Below, in pieces: positions 54,848 to 64,000 of a DNA stretch of 64,000 nt. The stretch lies in NCBI RefSeq assembly GCF_040954645.1, contig NC_092803.1, forward strand, positions 15,935,230 to 15,999,229. Reading direction: 5' to 3'. This DNA is from Diabrotica undecimpunctata (Eukaryota > Arthropoda > Insecta > Coleoptera > Chrysomelidae). The number at the start of each line of letters is the position of its first letter. The stretch's first letter is position 1. The notes below the pieces were generated by a model that did no database searches, had not been told where the DNA came from, and was given only the letters and a program-made list of their open reading frames with translations. The translations under genes and the position numbers were made by a program.

Positions 54848-55582
54848 TTCTAGATACAATAATTGTTTTCGGACTGATCATACCTATTTAGTTTAGTCAA
54901 ATATTTCAGTTGAGGTATTTTTATTATTAAATAAACTTAAAGATTTATAATTTAAAATCGCTACTAATTAATGTTTTTTACTCTAATATATTTTAATATA
55001 TTTAATCATTTATTCTAACATCAATTATTAAAATAAAATATTTTCGAGGTCATCCGTATAATTATGACTGAAGTCAAATAGACACGTCTAAGAACTATCC
55101 TTATCTCGTACTATCTCACAACTTAATCTGTCTTCTATCCTTTCCGCTATTTTGCCGGGTGGTAAGACACTCATCACTGTATACTAAAGCAATGCTTTAG
55201 TTATATATAAATCTAATACAAACAATACAAGACCAACTCAAAGAAGAACATTTTTGAAGCAATTGTCACAAGAACTCGTAAAAAATGTTCAGTTAACTCA
55301 CAGTTCCTCTCAATATATCCCGAAAAATTTACGAAAGCGTATTCAACGGCAGCAAAATATATCTGAACAAGTAGTGCTCCAATCTAATGTATCTGGACCA
55401 TCCCGTGGGAGATGTGGAAAGTTCCCAACGAAAAATAATAATAAATAATCAGTTAATAATTTATCAATAAAACGTTTCACATTTAAATAAGCCAATTTCT
55501 ATTGCTTTTAACACAAATCGGTCATATTGACCACAGGCGCCTAATTATGTGTTTTTTCGTGACGCGACTAGTTAAGGGTTAA

Positions 55583-56108
55583 GGATGCTGTTGAAAATGA
55601 CTACCTTCCCGAATCACTAGGTAATAATTCCGTACATTTCCAAATGTAGAAGACACAGATTTAGAGTGTAATATTGTTGTATTGTATGTAAGTGTATTTA
55701 TTATTCCGATTGCACAATTATCTGAAAAGTTATTATATTTCGAGATAGTTCATAAGATTATGTATTCTATTTGTGCAACTTTGTTGGTCTTAATTCGTTC
55801 AACAGTTCTCAATTTCAATTCCTCAATCAATTTTTTGACCTCATTGACTTTCTCAATTTTTGCATTAAAGCCCCCCATTAATATATCTATGTATAATGTA
55901 GACTATTTCTTAACGGCAAAAAAATTGCGACGATAGACCTTTTGGTGTGATAAAAAAAACTAAAATTATCCAATTATGTTCTGATTTAAACTTTAATCAA
56001 AATAATTTGTTTTTTTTTAGGTTACACCCTCGATGCCAGTTGTTACATTCTTAAAAATATTCATTAGAAAAACATGGAAGTCAGTTCTGGAAGATATTAC
56101 TTGCTCTC
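55583..56108 (-). pseudogene. Spacer with LINE endonuclease fragment
   Basis: Between about 55905 and 55735 the minus strand reads LYIDILMGGFNAKIEKVNEV and KKLIEELKLRTVERI, similar to the GDFNAKIG block of LINE endonucleases. The rest shows nothing. The possible 3' UTR of the potassium channel gene starts at its right edge. Confidence 0.4.
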
Positions 56109-59100
56109 TTAGACTGAACTCTCGTATATAACAATTTGTAGCACTTGTTGAGGTTTGTGTTCTGTAGCATTAGCAGTGAGATCACGGATGGCAGCTTCTA
56201 TAGCGTTTTCCCATTCTTGTTCTTTTATCTTCTTGCCCTTTTTGCCTCCCGACAGTTTTGGCATGGTAACCTAAAAGGAAAAATCGGTTTGAATGTAAGC
56301 AATAAATAAATATTTAAATGATATCACTAAAACTAGATCGAAACACCGTGTAAATATACAAGGAAAATATGCAGAGTAGAACAACCAACTGGAATAATTT
56401 CCATAATTAATAAATGGAGTCATGTTTAAAAAAACGCTCGGGCACGTCGATTGGTATCTTTAGTGGCGCATTTTTTTTTTAATAAATCCATGCAGAGTAT
56501 AAGCCGCTTAGACCTGGAAATTTTTTATATCATAATAGCATTGAAAGCTCCTCCCACTCTGATAGCGCGTGTTTCTATGATTTATCGTTGATTAAAATCA
56601 TCACCGTTTTTCTCTGTTTTTCAGAAACTAAAAATGGCTACCATATTTTTCGTAGACTAAATTTTTGTGCAGCAGAGTATCTGTCGCTTGGGCGTGAGAA
56701 AATTTTAAACCTCAATAGCATTGCAAGCTCCTCCCATTTTCACGTCACATGCTTGTTTCTTTAAATTATCGTTGACTGAAATCGTCACCGTTTTTATCTC
56801 TTTTAGGAACTAAAAATGGGAGCAATATTTTTCTCAGAAATTTTAGTACAGCAGAGTATATGCCGCTCGGGCCGGGGAACATTTTGCATCTCAATAACAA
56901 TGCAAGCTTCTCCCACTCTGACGTCACACGCTTGTTTGTTCACGTCACTGTATTTTTCGCAGTCTAAATTTTTATGGACTAAAAATGGAGTCATCTGTCA
57001 AATGTCTTTTGAATTATGTACATATAAACATAGATTGTATGATCAGTTAATCTAAGAGCCCACAAATAACATTAAAAATTAATGGATTTTTAATGTAATG
57101 TTGGAAAAATAGATTTTTTTGTCAGCGATTTCTAAAAAAATAAAAATAAATTTTTAAATAAGTTTTTTACAATACTAATTATTATCACGTCACATAAATT
57201 TAAATAAGTAAGTGTTTCTCCTAGCTTCATTTTTTGATCTATTTTTGTAGTTTCCTTGAAGTTTTTAATGTATTTTTTTAACTTATAACTTTATTACAAC
57301 TAAAATCATTGTAATTGACATTGGTTTACTTCTTTATATTACTTCACAGTCATTAGAACTGAAAGAAATGCAGAAATATTGCAGGAAATGTTTTCTATTA
57401 AAAGATCGAAATAGTATTTTCATTCTTCTCTCTCTCTATCTATCCCTTTCTTTTTCTCTCCAATGGCGGTACGCCCAAATCGAGCCTTGGTCTTCTCCAA
57501 ACTATGCCTCCAACCTTGCCGATCCTCTCAAGGTTCTCACGTCTAGCAAATTTTGCACGTCCGCTACCACTTCATCCTCCTACCTTTTCCGTGACCTTTC
57601 TTTTCTAGGACTCTTTTTTGCAATCTTTCAGTCTTCATTCTCACTACATGACTAGCCCATCGAAGTCTCTGAAGTCTATCGGATTCTGAGATCGATGCCT
57701 CTTTGAACATCTGGTAAAGTTCATGGTTGTACCAGGATCTCCATACTCCGTTTTCGTAAATAGGTCTAAATATCTTTCTTGGGACTTTTCTGTCAAATAC
57801 TTTCAGCTTTTGTTTTGTGTCTTGTATCATTACCCATGTCTCGCATCCATAAGATACTATTGATTTGATAATAGTTTTCTGGACCTCGATTTTCGATCTC
57901 CAGTGTTTGTTTTTGTAGCGGAATACACGGGCGAGTGAAAAGTAAGCTTTGTTTCCCTTTACAATTCTTCTTTGAATTTTTGGTTCTTCTGTTTCATCTG
58001 TGTTTAATAGAACTCCCAAATATGTGAAACTTTCTTCAGTTTCAATATCGTCCTCTAATTGAACTGGAAGCCTGTTTACCCTAGCTCTTGCCTGTGTTCC
58101 TGTGTTAGTTGTTTTGTCTTTTGAATATTTATTTATAGTCTGGTCTCTTCTGCCCCTGTCTTTAATTGTGAATATATTTTTGCCGCCTTTTCTGCTCTGC
58201 GAGACATAATGCTAATGTCATCGGCATAGGCGGCAATCTGTATTGATTTATTTGTTAGGAGATTACCTTTTCCTATATGCAGCTGTCTTATCACATCTTT
58301 AAGAGTCAGGTTGAATAGTGTCGGTGCTAGCCCGTATCTTTGTTTTAATCCGTTGATTGAAAAGTTTTCCGTGAGCTTATTTTGTACTCTGACAGTTGCT
58401 GTTGACGAGTCCATTGTTACTTTTACTTCTTCTTTCTCCTTGATCAATATTCTCAATTACAGTGATCTTTCGACTTTACGATTTAATGATTGTATACCAA
58501 TAGCTGAGTATTTACAACTGAGCATTTACTGACGATCATGTATTTGGTTTTTTTATATTCAGGCCTAGCCCCTTATAGTTGACTTAATTCTGTTATGCGT
58601 GTCATTAATATTTCCCTTTCATAGAAGCTAAAAATATAAATGTATCGTCTACATGTCTGATGTTGTGTATTACTAGAATATCCTACGGTTTGACATCTTG
58701 TTGACATATTCTATGGCATGCCTAAAAATTTGTTCGGAGTATACATTAAAGAAAAGAGGAGACAATGTGCTTACGAGTTCTGCTAATTCTCCCTTATTAT
58801 CTTTATTTCATACGCCATAGTTGTCCATATAGTTGTCAACTTCTTTAGATATTAATTTTTCTTGCTTGAACTCTTAGCAGTTTCTGCCATTGATGTTTTA
58901 CCACGTCTTTTTTCGTGAATATATTAGTTTTTTAGCCCCTGTAATCAATTAACCAATGAAATTAAGAAGAAAACAAGCTTGCATACTAAAAATACTATTG
59001 TTGAGTTGACATAGTATTTTCAACGATGACTGATGACGAACATAAAGTAAAAGATTTGCTACCCATATTAAAAATATATTTAGACTTAATTGCAGTAAAG

Positions 59101-59641
59101 ATAATGATCAAAAGGGGAGAAAATCATCTACGACAGGTAGGTCAACATAACAATTAAGATAATAGAAAAATCAGAAGAAAAGGAAACGTGTGTCTATTCT
59201 CCTAACTGCAATTCAGATTCTGAAAAAAATTTGGCATAAAAGTTTAGTTTACCAAATAATTAAATTTGTCTCTATTCAACCCCCAAAAATTAACAGGAGG
59301 CATCTCTATAGATTTAAAAGTGTTTAAGACAGCAGATCTATAAGAAAATGTGCTCTAAAAAAGCCTTGATCTTCACAACATTTACCAGTTAAACAAAACA
59401 TAACTCAAAACATTATTTACCACTGTCAAGACTTTCATCAGGTCCTGTTGGAAAGCCAGAACGTCAAGTCCCGGAGCATTTTCAGCGAACTTCCTGAAAT
59501 TCTCAGCTAGCGGACCTCTGAGGGCTTGCAGTTGTCTCCAGGAGTGCGCGTACTGTCTTCTGACCAACTCTATGATTGTTGAGGTTAAAGCTAAGCCTAC
59601 CAGGATGTATAAGGTACAAAGTAGCATATACTTGGGCTGTT
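56109..59641 (-). CDS. Two-pore-domain potassium channel, last two exons
   Basis: Background K+ leak channel subunit of the plasma membrane. Penultimate exon 59641-59421: QPKYMLLCTLYILVGLALTS, TIIELVRRQYAHSWRQLQAL, then GPLAENFRKFAENAPGLDVL and MKVLTV. This holds the final transmembrane helix (M4) and the start of the cytoplasmic tail, with CTTTTCAG before it and GTAAAT after it. Last exon 56270-56109: VTMPKLSGGKKGKKIKEQEW, ENAIEAAIRDLTANATEHKP and ESSV-stop, preceded by TTCCTTTTAG. The join is phase 0 and the first visible codon is split. The pore regions and earlier helices must lie right of this window. The fit of M4 plus the IIELVRRQYA motif to insect TWIK/sup-9-like K2P channels is good. 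The exact paralogue is not identified. Confidence 0.75.
56492..57000. repeat. Tandem repeat, about 180-bp unit, about 2.8 copies, in the channel intron
   Basis: Units begin with GCAGAGTAT at 56492, 56672 and 56851. Shared parts include GCAAGCTCCTCCCACTCTGA-type text, ATCGTTGA-TAAAATC-TCACCGTTTTT, and ACTAAAAATGG. The third unit has TGACGTCAC (a CRE-type palindrome). Units differ at many sites, so the array is old. No coding role. Confidence 0.8.
57001..57435. other. Unassigned intron sequence
   Basis: AT-rich sequence in the potassium channel intron with nothing recognisable. A short TCTC-rich run follows. Confidence 0.3.
57440..58480 (-). pseudogene. RTE-like LINE RT fragment in the channel intron
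   Basis: The minus strand reads NKLTENFSINGLKQRYGLAP, TLFNLTLKDVIRQLHIGKGN and IQIAAYADDISIMSRR (active site YADD, about 58230). The second part (58019-57564) has AYFSLARVFRYKNKHWRSKI, KSIVSYGCETWVMIQDTKQK and RLQRLRWASHVVRMKTERLQ. Frame changes near 58130 and at the ends. Same orientation as the host channel gene. Confidence 0.82.
58540..58960 (-). pseudogene. Second, older LINE RT fragment
   Basis: The minus strand reads KHIVSSFLFNVYSEQIFRHA, then IEYVNKMSN, and HNIRHVDDTFIFLAS in place of NIRYADDT. Badly decayed. Confidence 0.6.
58961..59420. other. Unassigned intron sequence
   Basis: Intron of the potassium channel gene. No feature seen apart from the splice donor at 59415-59420. Confidence 0.35.
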
Positions 59642-59749
59642 CTGAAAAGAAAATTATAATTGTTTAGCTTAAATATAGCTCTATTAGACATATTTTAAAT
59701 CGCCAACGCTAAAAAAGTTTAATACAAATAATATACGTAAGATCAATAA

Positions 59750-60685
<936 letters not shown>

Positions 60686-60689
60686 AACT

Positions 60690-61205
60690 ATTTTATGACA
60701 AGAAAAAATATCTTCTTCCCATCTTGTTCCTTTTTGTATGTAGGCTTTAAAGCCTGTTTCTTCTTCAATATTAGCCTTCTAAATTGTTTAAATTATCGCA
60801 CCATCTTTTTCTTGGTCTGCCAAAACTTCTTCGTCCGTTTGGTGATTTATCTCGTGCTGTTCGTACTATCTTATCCTCTACCATTTTACTAAAGTGTTCG
60901 TTCCACTCCTATTTCCGTTTTGTCACCCATCCATTTATGTCTTCTATATTGCATGCTCTTCTTATGTTTTCACTTCTCTCCCTATCCAACAAACTTTTGC
61001 CTGATATTCGTCGGAGTATTTTCATCTCTGTTGTTTCTAGTAGTCGTCTCGTTTTAGATGTGTCAGGTCTTGTCTCCGCCGTGTATGTTAATATAGGTCT
61101 AATTGCTGCTTTATAGATTCTTGTTTTTATGTCGAGTCTTAGGTGTTTCTTCTTCCAGATTGTATCATTAAGAGATTCCGTCGCTTTACTTGCTTTTAAG
61201 CTTTG
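60690..61205 (-). pseudogene. LINE C-terminal fragment
   Basis: The minus strand reads IKAAIRPILTYTAETRPDTS, KTRRLLETTEMKILRRISGK, SLLDRERSENIRRACNIEDI, NGWVTKRK-stop-EWNEHFSKM and RTARDKSPNGRRSFGRPRKR. The order is typical for an insect RTE-like LINE. One stop and some frame loss towards its 3' end. Confidence 0.82.
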
Positions 61206-61399
61206 TTGTCGTACAAGAAAAAAAGATATATGCGAATATAAAGACAGCCAGCTAATATTCAGTCCAACAACGTAAGTTGCTTATACTTGACATTAAAGTA
61301 AGAAGTGAAATAAAATCAAAATATTGGATATAGCCATACAAGAACAAATGGTGGATGTTGTCATAGAAGAAAGAAGGTTTATTTAGGGCAGAAATAATA

Positions 61400-61760
61400 G
61401 AAAAATGGGCAGGATCATGAAAAGGATTCCTAGTATAATTTACGGAAAAATATGGCTCGTACTATTAAAGATACTGCATATCATGAAAATATGGGGGAGA
61501 GTAATTAACAGACGCATACTTGAGGAAATCAAAATATCCAAAAATCAGTTTGGGTCTAAAGAGCCTTTGGATGAAGGCAAATCAACATTTTTGCTTGGAA
61601 GAAAGAAAGGAAGGAATACATAGTTTCTTGAGATGCCCCGTTGTGGTGTTTTATGAAGAAAAGGGTCCTTGTGAGAAGATGAAGATCGTAAGGGTTTATA
61701 ATAAAGTGGCTTTTGGCCTATTTTATTGCGATTTTTTCAGATCTATTGTTGTTCTAGATC
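61400..61760 (+). pseudogene. LINE RT N-terminal palm fragment
   Basis: The plus strand reads WGRVINRRILEEIKISKNQF, then GKSTFLL and, shifted, EKKGPCEKMKIVRVYNKVAF. This resembles the W-x-RVV-x-RR-L-R-x-E...QFGF-x-PGKST...KKGVPEKYI-RI region of another LINE family, opposite in direction to the neighbouring fragment. A deletion removed the part around the first catalytic Asp. Confidence 0.55.
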
Positions 61761-62071
61761 ATTAAGAGGGTACACGCAAACTGGTCACCAGTTAGCTTAA
61801 ATTCACTCGTAGATCATAAAAACTCATCACCCCAATAAAGTCGTCTTCTATTAAGTTTTTAGCTTTACCTATATTTTAGATATTTTTAACAAACAACAAA
61901 TTTACCAAGTATCCAAAATCGCTTATTACTTCCAAAAAAGTTAAATAACACCAAAACTGTAACACTTACACCGAATGTATGCTCAAGAAAGTGCCCCTAG
62001 AATTCAACGAGAAATTGAAAAATGCAGTGCAAATCCAAAAAAGAAATTGAGGACTATTTATGATATATTAG

Positions 62072-62170
62072 ATACTATTTTAATGGGAATAAGCCACAAT
62101 TGAAGGTTAAAATAAGTTTATTGACGTTTCAATTTCCATATCGAAAATGGTTCTCAAAACACAAACAAAA
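62072..62170. repeat. Short dispersed repeat (MITE-like), second copy
   Basis: It starts ACTATTTTAATGGGAATAAG and continues CCACAATTGAAGG and TTATTGACGTTTCAATTTCC. It is similar to 30307-30412 and 12661-12745. Confidence 0.6.
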
Positions 62171-63505
62171 AACGTTTGTCATGACTTTTTGTTCATTAAA
62201 AAATAACAAAAGGATAGTTTTGTTTTAAATTTTTCATTTCAATTCTTTGAGCTCACTTACGAGGAGAAACTTAGGGATGGCACCCATTTCATTTTATTTT
62301 TAAAGATAATACAAACAACTTCTATATGAATTTTGAAAAACCGCACCCACACTATCGAGCAGAAGGACCTAGATTGTTAGTATACTTGAGTAAATAGTTT
62401 GCTCAGGTTACAGTATTACAAGCGTTTGGTAAAGGTAAGTCTGACCAAGACCAATCAACACGCTCCATTTTCTGTGGAACAAATTAGCTGGAGATAGTGA
62501 AAATCCGCACCTAGATTTTTTACTATTGTGAGTATTATCATAATGTTTTTTTCTTAAACTTGTAATATATTATAGTTTTTAGGTATCTGCTACAGTATTA
62601 AGGCAACTAATTCATTATATATAATGAAATCTACAATAAGTTGATATTTAGTGATATTTTTGATTATTTTGAAGTTCGTTGTGAACATATATAAAGTCGT
62701 CACATGGTAAAATGTTTCCATTAGATAACTTACTAAATCACTTTTATAATAGCAACAACTTTTTCAATTGGTTTGCTATCGAGGAGTCGTTTCCTAACTT
62801 TTTTATAAGATATATTTTCTATAAAGAGAATCGGCAAAATAAATGGCACAGTAGAATAGTTTAAGAAGTTTTATGGAATATAAATATATTTTTATGTTAT
62901 AGGTAGGTGGGACATACTAAACTTTTTTATTTATTAGGTGTCTCAAAATATATAAATATATCGAAAAATAAGATGAACAAACAAGGGGCAAAGAACGCAA
63001 AAATATTTGAAATAAATTAGACTGATATCTGAAAATTACTGTATCTAATTTTTCTTTAAAAAGACAACACCACTCAAACATGACAGTAAAATTCAGAAAG
63101 GAAATTATATCGCTACCTCCGAAAATAAAAAAAAATATATATTTATATAAACTAGGGTATTTTTTTCCAAAAGTTTATAAAGCTTAATAATATTTTCAAA
63201 GAAAATAATAACGTTATTTTCTTTTTATGTTTATTTTCGTTCCTTAACAATCTCCTAGGGAAATTTTTGGGGAAATATCACTCATGCATTTATTCCTATA
63301 GATTCGTATATTGGTATTGATATGAGCTCAATAAAGTTAACATAATATGCCGCGCCTGCAGTTTATCTGCAGTATCTAGCAGGAAATGGGAGTTAAAATG
63401 TATCTTTAATGTGCGTATTGTAAGCGATCGCTCCCTAAGGATCCTGATAAGGTAATCAAATTGATGATTTAATACGCCTTTGTGGGATGCACTTCACATA
63501 ATTGC
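62171..63505. other. Unassigned AT-rich stretch
   Basis: No gene, RNA or repeat recognised. Presumed upstream intron of the potassium channel gene. Confidence 0.3.

Positions 63506-64000
<495 letters not shown>

Larger units (their letters stand above)
52893..55181 (-). mobile_element. DD41D-type transposon with tRNA-like sequences in both inverted arms
   Basis: Perfect 28-bp terminal repeats start TACAGTGATGAGTGTCTTAC (52893-52920 and inverted 55154-55181) and are flanked by TA. Weaker inverted similarity seems to continue inward for several hundred bases. A tRNA-like sequence lies in each arm (53292-53366 plus strand; 54787-54847 minus strand). The centre carries a dead transposase. It is inserted in a piggyBac remnant. 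Confidence 0.82.
52740..55582 (+). pseudogene. piggyBac remnant split by a DD41D element
   Basis: Left part, 52745-52890: MVGTLRKNKKEIPKDFMPHK, then after a frame slip GFTEEMTMVSNVPMSYY. Right part, from 55184: YKSNTNNTRPTQRRTFLKQL, SQELVKNVQLTHSSSQYIPK and NLRKRIQRQQN, with an open frame to 55448. The right end is GACTAGTTAAGGG followed by TTAA (55579-55582), a typical piggyBac border. About 80 residues of the expected middle are absent at the junction. The left end was not found. Confidence 0.7.

Noticed and set aside
60784..61116. 110-codon plus-strand frame
   Set aside because: It is the antisense shadow of a LINE C-terminal region that reads well on the minus strand.

Overview
The window looks like a transposon-dense, AT-rich insect genome. 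A beetle is my best guess; this rests on overall composition and on the gene and transposon families, and is not proven. Coding density is very low. Only three ordinary host genes are recognisable. (1) A gustatory-receptor-like gene lies on the + strand (exons 1341-2006, 4067-4153 and 4225-4275). (2) A perilipin / lipid-storage-droplet protein gene lies on the - strand (coding exons 12436-12570, 9713-9910, 6074-6353 and 4863-4981) and is convergent with the receptor. (3) The last two exons of a two-pore-domain potassium channel gene lie on the - strand (59421-59641 and 56109-56270), and its upstream exons appear to be beyond the right edge.

Almost everything else that can be read is mobile DNA. 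The receptor's first intron holds a Tc1-like DD34E transposon and a mariner scrap. The perilipin introns hold a gypsy integrase remnant, LINE scraps, a nearly complete DD41D mariner-type transposon with about 310-bp inverted repeats, and a decayed gene with PIN/XPG-nuclease-like and CXC-like cysteine blocks. From 16.7 to 35.6 kb there are many eroded LINE pieces, a DD82E-type (Sailor-like) transposase remnant and a Tc1 remnant. From 35.9 to 46.2 kb comes a block of complete DNA elements: an apparently near-intact transposon with one long open frame, a TTAA-flanked piggyBac element, and a third element riddled with nested insertions. From 48 to 55.6 kb there are LINE tails with target-site duplications, a better-preserved DD82E transposase, two perfect palindromes, and a DD41D element inserted into a piggyBac remnant. 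The rest is the potassium-channel region with a 180-bp tandem repeat, more LINE scraps and long TA microsatellites.

The most interesting signal is a set of three elements (13052-15357, 35893-38353 and 41417-46176). They encode the same kind of protein (a Cys-x2-Cys block, then D-S-x-x-G-Q-N-K-N, then G-H-S/T-x4-D). All three start with 5'-GAAG and are flanked by a 4-bp target-site duplication (AGAT, AATT, AATT). In two of them a short motif of the form GAAGG-G-TAAG is repeated in both subterminal regions. They look like three lineages of one transposon superfamily, possibly Sola-like, with iterated binding sites. A second notable signal is the DD41D element at 52893-55181, whose inverted arms each carry a tRNA-like sequence.

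All assignments come from reading the sequence and from remembered family signatures. No database search was possible. Exact ends of eroded fragments are approximate.
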